Assembly (NCBI GenBank): GCA_049115695.1
Contig: JAGDZR010000006.1
Span: 62,001-126,000, forward strand
Direction: 5' to 3'
Length of the DNA stretch: 64,000 bases
Origin: JAGDZR01 sp049115695
Lineage (GTDB): Bacteria; Bacteroidota; Bacteroidia; Cytophagales; Cyclobacteriaceae
Under the pieces are notes generated by a model. The model saw only the letters and a list, made by a program, of their open reading frames with translations. It did not search any database and was not told the origin of the DNA. The translations under genes and the position numbers were made by a program. Positions 15,730 to 24,154 of the stretch are shown in pieces (the first letter of the stretch is position 1; every line of letters starts with the position of its first letter).

Positions 15730-16896
15730 CTAGGTGCTTGGCTTATAATCTGCCTTGTCAATGATGATTTTTGCTAAAACTTCCTTCATGATTTCAGAAG
15801 TACCTCCGCCAATAGGTCCCAGTCTGCTATCCCTGAACATTCTGGCCAAAGGATAATCTTCCATATATCCATATCCGCCCAACATCTGCAGACATTCGGT
15901 CATTACCTGATCAGCTACCTTGGTTGCTTGCAACTTGGCCATGCTCGCTTCCTTGACCACATAGTTGCCTTTATTGAGTTGATCCACTACCGTGTAATTG
16001 AAGCATTTTACAATCTCCACTTCCGTACAAAGTTCCACAATCCTGTGCCTCAGAGCTTGAAAGTTGTCTAATGACCTACCAAAAGCAGTTCGTTCAGCCA
16101 TGTATTGCCTGGTGTATTCAATGGCATATTCAGATCTGGCATGCGCATTGATGGCCATGATGATTCTTTCGAGTGCCAGGTGCTGCATCAAATAGTAGAA
16201 ACCGGCATTTTCCTCACCCAGCAGATTTGACGCAGGTATATGCACATTATCAAAAGCGATCTCGGCTGTATCAGATGCCCTCCATCCCAATTTATTGAGT
16301 TTGGTGGCATTGATTCCCGGAGTATCCCGGTCGATTACGAAAATGCTGATTCCTTTAGATTTTTCCGTAGGAGCTGTTTTTGCCGAGACGACCAGGTAAT
16401 CACTGTACACGCCGTTGGTAATGAACGTCTTTGATCCATTGATGATGTACGCATCACCTTGTTTGAGAGCGGTAGTACGCATGGCAGCAACATCTGAACC
16501 GGCAAAAGGCTCAGAAATACACAAGCAGCCAATCTTCTTTCCCTCGATGCTCGGCTTGAGATACTTTTCCTTTATTTGTTCATCACCCTCTGCATTAAGG
16601 TGTTGCATCGCCAAAAAGGCATGCGCCCACATGGCTGCAGCAAATCCTCCGGAATTCACCCGTTGCATTTCCTCTAACCATATGGTGGTGTAAAACTTAT
16701 CCAATGCCATTCCACCATAGCTCTCCGGATAGTCAATTCCGAAATAGCCCATCTCGCCAAACTTCTCCCAGATGGTTTTATCAATGTGTCCATCGGCTTC
16801 CCATTTGTCTATATTAGGGACCACCTCCTTTTGCAAAAAAGACCTAAAACCTTCTCTAAAATGCCGATGCTCTTCGGTGAAATATGATTCGTACAT
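15730..16896 (-). CDS. Acyl-CoA dehydrogenase
   Basis: A 388-residue flavoenzyme of the usual length. It removes two hydrogens from acyl-CoA, passing electrons via FAD to electron-transfer flavoprotein. Motifs include the N-terminal helical domain with YPESYGGMALDKF, the FAD/substrate region CISEPFAGSDVAAMRTTA, NGSKTFITNG, and the C-terminal LQMLGGYGYMEDYPLARMFRDSR and GGGTSEIMKEV. The usual medium-chain catalytic Glu position before GTSE is glycine, so the base is probably the Glu in LALERIIMA, as in isovaleryl-CoA and long-chain enzymes. Substrate cannot be assigned. It converges on gabD with only 6 bases between stops. Confidence 0.92.
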   Translation of the reverse strand: MYESYFTEEHRHFREGFRSFLQKEVVPNIDKWEADGHIDKTIWEKFGEMGYFGIDYPESYGGMALDKFYTTIWLEEMQRVNSGGFAAAMWAHAFLAMQHLNAEGDEQIKEKYLKPSIEGKKIGCLCISEPFAGSDVAAMRTTALKQGDAYIINGSKTFITNGVYSDYLVVSAKTAPTEKSKGISIFVIDRDTPGINATKLNKLGWRASDTAEIAFDNVHIPASNLLGEENAGFYYLMQHLALERIIMAINAHARSEYAIEYTRQYMAERTAFGRSLDNFQALRHRIVELCTEVEIVKCFNYTVVDQLNKGNYVVKEASMAKLQATKVADQVMTECLQMLGGYGYMEDYPLARMFRDSRLGPIGGGTSEIMKEVLAKIIIDKADYKPST

Positions 16897-16964
16897 GCAT
16901 TTCTGAATTAAATATGACGACTAATTCGGGGTGAGCCGTTACTCAATATACGTAAGTCCTGAGA

Positions 16965-17483
16965 CTAGTTTTCGAGAAGATCTTCTAAATCTGAAAAAAT
17001 GGTTTCCACCTCTTGCTTCTTCATCTCAAACTCCTCATCATGTTTGGTATTGTGTGTATAATGGTCCCAATGTTTCCTTGCTTTTTTCAATACGCGCGGT
17101 GTGATATCGAACTCTTTGAAATCCAACGCCCATTTTGCCATTCCAGAAACCTTAAAACTTCCATTCAAATACAGCTTTAGCACCTCAACAAATTTAGAAC
17201 TGATATCGAACTCAAGCATTGCCTCCATAAAACTTCCGTGCGCAGCTTTAGTTGCAGGATCATTTAGTGCTTCAATCAGAGGCTCAAGCGCAGATTGGTT
17301 TTCTTCTATTTTTCCAAGCGTTCTTGCTGCCAGGTGCTGAGCTTCAACATCATCATCATACAACAATTTGATCATTTCATCAATTACCTCCGGCGAACCA
17401 ATCCCTGCCAGCTGATCAGAATAGACAAATGCATCCGCTTCATTTCTGTCCTTGAGTTTTTCAATTAGTGGTGCTATGCTCAT
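16965..17483 (-). CDS. HEAT-repeat-like helical protein
   Basis: A 172-residue cytoplasmic protein made of paired helices; the pattern PEVIDEMIKLLYDDDVEAQHLAARTLGKIEENQSALEPLIEAL fits HEAT repeats. No catalytic motif is seen, and such modules usually serve protein contacts. The start overlaps the end of the upstream histidine-rich membrane protein gene by 23 bases, so the two are translated from one message. The overlap suggests, but does not prove, a joint function. Confidence 0.7.
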   Translation of the reverse strand: MSIAPLIEKLKDRNEADAFVYSDQLAGIGSPEVIDEMIKLLYDDDVEAQHLAARTLGKIEENQSALEPLIEALNDPATKAAHGSFMEAMLEFDISSKFVEVLKLYLNGSFKVSGMAKWALDFKEFDITPRVLKKARKHWDHYTHNTKHDEEFEMKKQEVETIFSDLEDLLEN

Positions 17484-18618
17484 GGGACAAATCTAATTTG
17501 ATAAAACTAATTAGGAACATGACAATTCCTATTACAATGATCGCACTTGCGATGAACAAAGCCATGTGCAATCCAGTAATGCCAATAAAAGATATGAATA
17601 GCAGAAGCTCTGTCAGAATAAAACCCATTACATAAATAATCGCCCCAAATCCCCTGTTCAGTTTTATTTGTAATTCTTTGGTAAGCAGGTAAAATGCCAA
17701 AGGAGTAAGCAAACCCAGAAAGTTCAGATGTAAATAGCCAATCACCACATGACGCTGTGTGATGACCCACTCAGCAACGCCAGGCAAGTTGGCCAATAGC
17801 TGAAAAGCTGCTTTGCCTAATAAACATATAAGAATCGTCATCCAAACCAGGCCAGTCTGCCCCCTAGTGGACCATACTTTTAAAATCATGATGACACCAG
17901 TCATGAACAGTATACTTCCGGCTATGCTGAGTAGCTGCACCCACCATGCATTGATATAAAACATCACAGAGGTAAACAATAGCAAGGGCATACTGAAAGT
18001 CATCAACCAGAAAATCACCCGATCGTTTCGGACCTTCAAGTGCCCGTTGACCAAACCCATCATGGCCATCAGGAACCAACCATTGTAGTAAAAATGCAAA
18101 TAATGCTGAATCGCTAACTGATACCAGACAGTGGTTTTATAACCCATCGCAGAGAGTGGACCGAGCGCAAATGGACCCAATGATGACAATAACATAAAGA
18201 GCATCCCTGCCTTGATCCATTTGCCCATAGGGTGATAATCTTGCAGTTTGCCATACACCTTTACAACAAATACAACTGAAACAACTACATGCAGCGTACT
18301 AAAAGCAATTGAAACAGGACCATATCCCTGAAAAGGAAAACTCAACAACATGCCAATACAGGCCACCTGATACCACCAAAACACTTTTGTTGTCCATGGT
18401 GTATCAATCCCCATTCTCCGTACTATTACAATAAAAATGACATTATTCAACCATCCCATAAAGGCCGTATGGGAGTGTGCATGTATGATGAAAGTATAAA
18501 TGCCGGAAAGATTGAATACAGACATTCCTCTCAGCCAGAGTCCAATCAAACCCACAATCAGCAGGTAACTCATACTGATCCAAATAGCTGTTTTCAGTGT
18601 ATTCACTCCAAGTGTCAA
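17461..18618 (-). CDS. Polytopic membrane protein resembling a heme-copper oxidase subunit I
   Basis: A 385-residue protein with about ten to twelve hydrophobic segments. Conserved-looking histidines lie inside or at the ends of helices: IHAHSHTAFMGW (His46, 48, 50), IQHYLHFYYNGW (His172, 175) and QRHVVIGYLHLNF (His290, 297). This arrangement recalls heme-ligating helices of heme-copper oxidases and nitric-oxide reductase subunits, or NnrS-like proteins, but the full ligand set and the proton channels of a true oxidase are not obvious. No other oxidase subunits are nearby. Membrane location is firm; heme binding is inference. Coupled to the HEAT-like gene downstream and 10 bases after the lipoprotein gene. 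Confidence 0.55.
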   Translation of the reverse strand: MTLGVNTLKTAIWISMSYLLIVGLIGLWLRGMSVFNLSGIYTFIIHAHSHTAFMGWLNNVIFIVIVRRMGIDTPWTTKVFWWYQVACIGMLLSFPFQGYGPVSIAFSTLHVVVSVVFVVKVYGKLQDYHPMGKWIKAGMLFMLLSSLGPFALGPLSAMGYKTTVWYQLAIQHYLHFYYNGWFLMAMMGLVNGHLKVRNDRVIFWLMTFSMPLLLFTSVMFYINAWWVQLLSIAGSILFMTGVIMILKVWSTRGQTGLVWMTILICLLGKAAFQLLANLPGVAEWVITQRHVVIGYLHLNFLGLLTPLAFYLLTKELQIKLNRGFGAIIYVMGFILTELLLFISFIGITGLHMALFIASAIIVIGIVMFLISFIKLDLSHEHSTTN

Positions 18619-18628
18619 CTTTCAAGTG

Positions 18629-19237
18629 CTAGTGAATCCTAGGTGGGTCAACCTCCGCCATAAACTCTGTACCTCCATCTAGTTTAATGACCATGTTAAA
18701 CTTTCCACTGAAAGCCTCCTCTAGCGGTTCTTCAAGCGTCAGGAAAAATGCTTCAACCACATCAGTGCCCACGTATTGTTCCAGAAAATCTTGGACAGGC
18801 ATATTTTGCTGATTGGCAAATTGAGCAGCAAACGACAATATCGCATTATTACCACCGGCAGTATAGCCTGAGGCTGTGGCCAATGATTGGGTTGGATAGA
18901 GTTCAATGGCGATTATCGGGTTTCTTAGCTCTTGCAGCGGCGCTGGATCAGCATAGGTACTATTCATCAGGCCGTATACCTGACTGATTACTCTTTCCTG
19001 AATTTCAAAAACCGGTGTTATCTGAATCGCCATTTCATCGATAGATAAAGAATCTGTCACATTACTTAACTCTTCAATTCTAACGATCACATTTGATAGA
19101 TCTTTTCGAATCTCAACAACCTTCAATTCCATAGCGGTAATCACATATTCCTTGACGGTAACCTCGGGTGTGCTGCATGAATATGGTAAATGAAGTAGTG
19201 CGAGGAGGGCGAACAGGGCGAAATATTTGATCTTCAT
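18629..19237 (-). CDS. Putative lipoprotein of unknown function
   Basis: A 202-residue protein with a lipoprotein signal peptide (MKIKYFALFALLALLHLPYSC, lipobox LPYSC). The mature region contains a helical stretch (VITAMELKVVEIRKDLSNVIVRIEELSNV) and an acidic C-terminus. I recognise no family. It sits in a same-strand run between the secreted dikinase-like gene (15 bases upstream) and the histidine-rich membrane protein (10 bases downstream), so all four minus-strand genes from 21664 to 16965 are probably one transcript. Confidence 0.7.
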   Translation of the reverse strand: MKIKYFALFALLALLHLPYSCSTPEVTVKEYVITAMELKVVEIRKDLSNVIVRIEELSNVTDSLSIDEMAIQITPVFEIQERVISQVYGLMNSTYADPAPLQELRNPIIAIELYPTQSLATASGYTAGGNNAILSFAAQFANQQNMPVQDFLEQYVGTDVVEAFFLTLEEPLEEAFSGKFNMVIKLDGGTEFMAEVDPPRIH

Positions 19238-19252
19238 AATCTGTAATTTAAG

Positions 19253-21664
19253 TCATCTGTATAATCTAGCCTGTTTGATATACAGCTTTCGCGAACTCAC
19301 GTCTGAATCCACTTTGAACTCTATATCCACTCCGAATTGGGTCAGAGAACAACTACAGTGATGTGGTACATTGTAGTAAAAATGCTGCCTGATGGCTTTG
19401 GCGTATTGCCCCAACTCGAATAACTCTTCGTCTCTCATGACATGATTACCTCCTAGTTCTGGCACATTAGAAAAGGTCAAATACTCAATCATAAACTCCT
19501 CACCAAAATCCGGTGACCAGGTAAATAGAATGAGCTGATCATGTATAACACCAGGCTTTGGAAAAACGATGCTTTCTTCTTTGTACTGGACATTGATAAT
19601 AAAGCCATCATTTTCGTTATACAAATTTTTGGTAACCAACACCCCATTAGCATCCTCATCTGGAAAACTGCGATGAACAAGGATTCCCATCGCGCAACTT
19701 TGATGATCGATCCTGAAATAGCTCCTTTCTTCAAACGCCCGCCAATTCCATAGACTGGCCCATACGGTCTTGATAGCATTGTCAATCGTTTTGGAGGTAT
19801 GATCTCTCTTGGCAGATTTAGAGTCATACAAACCGGCTCCCGAAAAAAGCTCAAGGTCCTCGGCATTGGTCGATGACCGAAAACGATAGGACGGAAAAGC
19901 CGAAAAGCCTCCAATTTTTACATTCACGGCTTCTATGAGTCGTGGATCGATTGGGCTGTTAACAATGCTATCCCTTAATAAAGACAGTTGCTGCTGTCGA
20001 AAGACCGGGTCTGCCCGAAACTGTTCAAGCTGAAGCAAACTATCAATGAGTACATCCAGCCCATAGGTCTTCATATGTGCGTCATAGAAATGGAATGGTA
20101 TGGCAAATGCACCTTCAGGTACCGGAACTGAGTTACCACCAACCTGTATATTCATCAATTCCCCAAAATTGGCAGCCTTGCCTCCTATTCTCGATACATA
20201 AGTATGATCAGCACTTTCCATTTCAATCAGTTCCGAAAAGGCTAAATCCTGCTCTAATACAATGGGTTCGCCAGGCTCGGTTTGAGCCCAAAACAATTCC
20301 GCATCCTCAATGGACGCTTTTCTGATTTCGTACGTGTTTTCATCGACGTTGAGATACACCAGTTGATCAGCCAACGAATCCAACCGATCCCACCCGTCTC
20401 GAAGTGCCATGTTGGGTGTGCCACGACTGTGACTCAGCATATTAATATGACTCAATGGAGTTTGAAATTCAGTAGTGATAATGCCGGCAACAACAGGTAA
20501 ATCGTTCGGTATGCCATCGAGCAGAACTATGTCTCGCCTACCCACATAAGTGGACTCCAGTTCCTCCAGACTCAATTTGCGTAAATACCCATAATTAATG
20601 CGATGGTTGAGCGCTTGATAATTTTGTCCCTCGTACAGTTCATCCGAGCTAATGGAAGGCAAGTCGCAGGCCCCCCATTGATCTTTAATAGGGAAAAACA
20701 GCAATTCCTCTGCAAAAAAAGAAGAGCTCGAGATTTTGTCATAAAGCATTTCAACCTCCTCACAATAAAGCTTATTACCTGTCACGAATTGCATGACATA
20801 GCGATCCTGTGCAGCATAGTAGTTGATGCTGCCCATGTATAAATATCGATCCGGGTGATGACTATACTGGGTGTAGTTAAAGATTGCGTGACCTTGATTA
20901 TACTTTAATACTTGTTCTGCAAAATGATAGTGATAAACATACTTTTCACTATTCATATAGTACAGCAAATCTTCCTTAGCATCATAGATGAACTTCACTG
21001 CCCGAACATTACCATAGTTGGTGCGTGAGGGAGAACTACTCAACAGTTCAAAAGCCAGAGGATCAATCAGTTCATTGAAGTAATCCACATCCTGATGAGT
21101 GTTTGATATCATACCTACCTGATGATAACTGTCTGGTGCCAGTATCAGCGTACGTGTCGGGTATCCCTCCTTTGAGAATACCAGCGTATCCATTCGGTCA
21201 AGTCGGGACATGATCCAGTCTGCAGATTGATCCGCAATCAATGTTCCCAACTGATTCGCAATGATCTTATAGGAGAGATATCGGTCTACACTTATTACCT
21301 GGAGGACATAAAGCCCTGGTGACAGGTCAGGTATTGTAAACATGCCAACCGCTGGTTCTGGATGTAGGTCCAGCAATTTCTTTCCTTGAAGATCATGAAT
21401 GAGCAACTGAAATGATTCTGATGATTCCCAAAAAAGTGTATTATGAAATACCCGAAAGTCAGTTTCAGCACCCCTTTCCAATCTGATTGAAAAGTTGCCA
21501 TCTGCATCAGAAACAGCAAAAAGTTCCTGGCCTTTTAGTGTAATCAGCACATCGGATAACGGCTGGTCAACAGCTACATCATGGACTTTTCCAACATACG
21601 CAACTTGTGAAAGGCAGAGTTGATGGAGGCATAACAATAGCAAACTGACAATCAGGCGAATCAT
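19253..21664 (-). CDS. Secreted PEP/pyruvate-binding (dikinase-like) protein
   Basis: An 803-residue protein with a signal peptide (MIRLIVSLLLLCLHQLCLSQ). Residues 25-75 look like a carboxypeptidase-regulatory-type beta domain, and 85-140 (LLIHDLQGKKLLDL ... DLSPGLYVLQV) like a sorting-type beta domain. Residues about 385-425 hold a swivelling-histidine motif, TEFQTPLSHINMLSHSRGTP with His406. From about 480 comes an ATP-grasp PPDK_N domain: GGKAANF (Lys496), RFRSSTNAEDL (594-604), AGLYDS, DIEFKV and the final IKQARLY. The histidine domain precedes the ATP-grasp, the order of glucan water dikinases and the reverse of PEP synthase. Export of an ATP-dependent enzyme is unexpected, so substrate and activity are unknown. 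Confidence 0.78.
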   Translation of the reverse strand: MIRLIVSLLLLCLHQLCLSQVAYVGKVHDVAVDQPLSDVLITLKGQELFAVSDADGNFSIRLERGAETDFRVFHNTLFWESSESFQLLIHDLQGKKLLDLHPEPAVGMFTIPDLSPGLYVLQVISVDRYLSYKIIANQLGTLIADQSADWIMSRLDRMDTLVFSKEGYPTRTLILAPDSYHQVGMISNTHQDVDYFNELIDPLAFELLSSSPSRTNYGNVRAVKFIYDAKEDLLYYMNSEKYVYHYHFAEQVLKYNQGHAIFNYTQYSHHPDRYLYMGSINYYAAQDRYVMQFVTGNKLYCEEVEMLYDKISSSSFFAEELLFFPIKDQWGACDLPSISSDELYEGQNYQALNHRINYGYLRKLSLEELESTYVGRRDIVLLDGIPNDLPVVAGIITTEFQTPLSHINMLSHSRGTPNMALRDGWDRLDSLADQLVYLNVDENTYEIRKASIEDAELFWAQTEPGEPIVLEQDLAFSELIEMESADHTYVSRIGGKAANFGELMNIQVGGNSVPVPEGAFAIPFHFYDAHMKTYGLDVLIDSLLQLEQFRADPVFRQQQLSLLRDSIVNSPIDPRLIEAVNVKIGGFSAFPSYRFRSSTNAEDLELFSGAGLYDSKSAKRDHTSKTIDNAIKTVWASLWNWRAFEERSYFRIDHQSCAMGILVHRSFPDEDANGVLVTKNLYNENDGFIINVQYKEESIVFPKPGVIHDQLILFTWSPDFGEEFMIEYLTFSNVPELGGNHVMRDEELFELGQYAKAIRQHFYYNVPHHCSCSLTQFGVDIEFKVDSDVSSRKLYIKQARLYR

Positions 21665-21711
21665 CTGGATTGGTTTAGAAAACCAGGGTACAATATATGT
21701 GCCAGAATAAA

Positions 21712-22044
21712 CTAATATCTCAATATATCACCAAGACATTCTTTAATCTCAGAAACCTCTCCTTCACTTATCCTTCCGAGCTGTTTCTTAAGCCTTTGTT
21801 TTGATACGGACTGGATATGAAAAGTCAACACTTCAGACATTTCAAGCAATCCATTTGTTTCATTTGGGTTGATTATTAGATTACCCTTATAGCCTTTAAC
21901 TTTAGTTGTTAGAGGGCATACGATCACAACGCTTAGATGCTCATTCATCATATCGCCGCTGATTATAACTGCTGGACGCCTACCAGCCTGTTCACTCCCC
22001 TCAACTGGATCTAAATACAGTTCCCATATTTCTCCTTGTTTCAT
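21712..22044 (-). CDS. MazF/PemK-type endoribonuclease toxin
   Basis: A 110-residue protein with the MazF fold: MKQGEIWELYLDPVEGSEQ, AGRRPAVIISGD, VVIVCPLTTKVKGYKGNL, and the C-terminal RLKKQLGRISEGEVSEIKECL. MazF toxins cut mRNA at short sequence motifs. The start overlaps the antitoxin stop by four bases (ATGA). It is the last gene of the trp operon, so toxin expression should follow tryptophan supply unless an internal promoter exists. Toxin activity is inferred from the fold only. Confidence 0.93.
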   Translation of the reverse strand: MKQGEIWELYLDPVEGSEQAGRRPAVIISGDMMNEHLSVVIVCPLTTKVKGYKGNLIINPNETNGLLEMSEVLTFHIQSVSKQRLKKQLGRISEGEVSEIKECLGDILRY

Positions 22045-22274
22045 GATGCTAGCTGTTGCATATATGCCACCATACCCTCTTCTGCAATGGACATGATCTC
22101 TTCATCCTGACCGGCTTGTTGATAGGATTTGACATATGCAGCACGTTTGAGTTGGTCCAGGTAAAGATCAAGCGCCTGTTCTATTAATTTATTCTTGGGC
22201 ACTTGTAGTTCACCAGCAGCCGTTTGCAACCGATCGAGTAAGGCATCTGGAAGCGATGACGTGAATGTAGCCAC
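22041..22274 (-). CDS. Ribbon-helix-helix-type antitoxin paired with MazF
   Basis: A 77-residue protein with a short N-terminal strand and two helices (TFTSSLPDALLDRLQTAAGE, LQVPKNKLIEQALDLYLDQLKR), typical of CopG/MetJ-type ribbon-helix-helix antitoxins, then an acidic C-terminal tail likely to fold on the toxin. The GTG start shares one base with the TAG stop of the DAHP synthase gene (TAGTG), so translation is coupled to the trp operon. It overlaps the toxin gene by four bases. Confidence 0.85.
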   Translation of the reverse strand: MATFTSSLPDALLDRLQTAAGELQVPKNKLIEQALDLYLDQLKRAAYVKSYQQAGQDEEIMSIAEEGMVAYMQQLAS

Positions 22275-23284
22275 TAAAATCCACTCAACGCATCTCTTAA
22301 AACACGCATTTCTTTAATCAGTTTTGATGATTCTTCGTTGCTCAAGGTCTGCTGCCCATCTGAAAAGGCCTCTTCCGGTTTATCATGCATTTCAAAAATA
22401 ACGCCATCAGCTCCAGCTACAACTGAGGCCAGGGCTACTTTTGAGACATGAGCTCTAACACCTATTCCATGAGACGGATCTGCGATTACAGGCAGGTGTG
22501 TCTTCTCTTTGAGAATGGGGATTGCGTTAATATCAAAGGTGTTTCGGTATTCTTTTTCATAAGTTCTGATACCACGCTCACACAATAGCAGTTTTTCATT
22601 GCCCGCTGCAAATACATATTCAGCGCTATGTAGTAATTCATCAATAGTCCCGGAAATACCTCTCTTGATCATTACAGGTTTATCCACTTTTCCCAGCTCA
22701 TCCAACAGATTGAAGTTCTGGGTATTGCGGGCACCAACCTGATACATATCGATGTAGTCGTTCATCCCTTCTATCTGAGAGGGCTGCATGACTTCTGTGA
22801 CAATCTTTATTCCAGCCGCCCTGGCAGCTTTGTACCACATCTTCAACCCCTCAAGACCCAATCCTCTAAAAGAGTATGGAGAGCTTCTTGGTTTGTAGAC
22901 ACCACCGCGCATGATTTTTACATCATTGGCTTTGAGATGGGCAATGGTCTTATCAATGTTTTCTTCACCCTCAATGCTGCATGGACCCGCCATGATCGCA
23001 AAATGGCCATTGCCTATTTTCACATCATCTCCAAGATCGATTACAGACTTTCCAACTTTCCATTTATCAGATACCAGTTTGAATGAATCCGACACGATGT
23101 GTATATCTCTGATGCCCGCCAAATGACCAATTTTCCTGATGTCAAATCGATCTTTACCAATGCCAATCAGATATTCCCCATACTGCGTCTTCACTTCCCG
23201 GATTTTGTACTTCCGTGACGTCACTTGATTGGTGACCTCCTGCTTTTGTTCCTGACTGATAGTAGGGTCTAATTGAATAATCAT
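22274..23284 (-). CDS. aroF: 3-deoxy-7-phosphoheptulonate synthase, type I-beta
   Basis: A 336-residue DAHP synthase that condenses phosphoenolpyruvate with erythrose 4-phosphate, the first step to chorismate. Residues 1-70 form the ferredoxin-like regulatory domain (IIQLDPTISQEQKQEVTNQV) seen in the Thermotoga-type enzyme, used for feedback control by aromatic amino acids. The barrel shows FAIMAGPCSIEGEENI, GGVYKPRSSPYSFRGLG, MIKRGISGTIDELLHSAEY and PVIADPSHGIG. It follows trpA by four bases, so supply of the aromatic precursor is tied to trp expression. Its stop overlaps the antitoxin start. Confidence 0.95.
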   Translation of the reverse strand: MIIQLDPTISQEQKQEVTNQVTSRKYKIREVKTQYGEYLIGIGKDRFDIRKIGHLAGIRDIHIVSDSFKLVSDKWKVGKSVIDLGDDVKIGNGHFAIMAGPCSIEGEENIDKTIAHLKANDVKIMRGGVYKPRSSPYSFRGLGLEGLKMWYKAARAAGIKIVTEVMQPSQIEGMNDYIDMYQVGARNTQNFNLLDELGKVDKPVMIKRGISGTIDELLHSAEYVFAAGNEKLLLCERGIRTYEKEYRNTFDINAIPILKEKTHLPVIADPSHGIGVRAHVSKVALASVVAGADGVIFEMHDKPEEAFSDGQQTLSNEESSKLIKEMRVLRDALSGF

Positions 23285-23288
23285 GACT

Positions 23289-24059
23289 TTATTGTTTAAT
23301 CGATTTGATAAATGCTTTAATAGCGTTCGGAGAAGCGTCCTCCTCTAATTGTTTAATAAATGCACTGCCGATAATGGCACCATCGCTATGCTGACAGGCA
23401 TGGTCGAATGTAGGCTTATTGCTAATCCCAAAGCCAATAAGTCTTTTGGATTTTAAGTTCATTTGATCCACCCGGGCGAAGTATTCCAGCTGACCATCTG
23501 ACACAGATTGCTTGGCACCTGTGATGCTTGAAGAAGAGACCATATAGATAAATCCGTTGGTCTGCTCATCAATTTCGCGAATGCGGTCCACTGAAGTCTG
23601 TGGCGTGATCAGGCAAATGTTGTATAGTCCATGCTGATCAAATATCGGCTTGTAAACCTCCACGTACTCATGCATGGGAAGATCTGGTAGAATCAACCCA
23701 TCAATACCAACCTCTTGGCATTTCTCACAAAATGCCTCAACACCATACTGCACAACTGGATTGAGGTACCCCATCAAAATAACCGGTACACTCACGTGTT
23801 TTCGCAGTTCAGACAGTTGCTCAAACAGCAGTTTGATACTCATTCCACTCTCCAAAGCCCTGGTAGAAGAACGTTGTATAGTAGGCCCATCGGCAATGGG
23901 ATCTGAGTAAGGAATGCCCAATTCTATCAGGTCGGCACCTGCTTCCTCAAGACATTCAGCAATACTTAATGTACTCTCGAGTTCAGGAAATCCTGCGGTA
24001 AAGTAGACATTCAGTAATCCACTTCCTTTTTCTTCAAATGCTTTATCTATTCTATTCAT
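23289..24059 (-). CDS. trpA: Tryptophan synthase alpha chain
   Basis: A 256-residue TIM barrel that splits indole-3-glycerol phosphate to indole and glyceraldehyde 3-phosphate; indole then passes to TrpB. Catalytic Glu46 and Asp57 lie in LIELGIPYSDPIADGPT, equivalent to Glu49 and Asp60 of the enteric enzyme. The phosphate loop is visible near VGFGIS-like IGFGISNKP. It is the only gene of the operon separated by a real gap (95 bases) from its upstream neighbour trpB; that gap contains a dispersed repeat fragment. Confidence 0.97.
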   Translation of the reverse strand: MNRIDKAFEEKGSGLLNVYFTAGFPELESTLSIAECLEEAGADLIELGIPYSDPIADGPTIQRSSTRALESGMSIKLLFEQLSELRKHVSVPVILMGYLNPVVQYGVEAFCEKCQEVGIDGLILPDLPMHEYVEVYKPIFDQHGLYNICLITPQTSVDRIREIDEQTNGFIYMVSSSSITGAKQSVSDGQLEYFARVDQMNLKSKRLIGFGISNKPTFDHACQHSDGAIIGSAFIKQLEEDASPNAIKAFIKSIKQ

Positions 24060-24093
24060 TCTAATTTCATTCTATATGGATGACTCTTTCAGA

Positions 24094-24123
24094 ATCGTCA
24101 TTGCGAGCAGTGTGAGGCAACCT
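24094..24123 (+). repeat. Fragment of a dispersed GTCATTGCGAG-type repeat
   Basis: The trpB-trpA gap holds TCGTCATTGCGAGCAGTG followed by TGAGGCAACCTT. This resembles the CGTCATTGCGAGC...GGCAATC intergenic repeats that I recall as common in Bacteroidota and other bacteria. The rest of the gap shows nothing. It is the only large break in an otherwise overlapping operon. Confidence 0.5.
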
Positions 24124-24154
24124 TCACTTTTCCGCATTTTGAGTCTCATTACCT

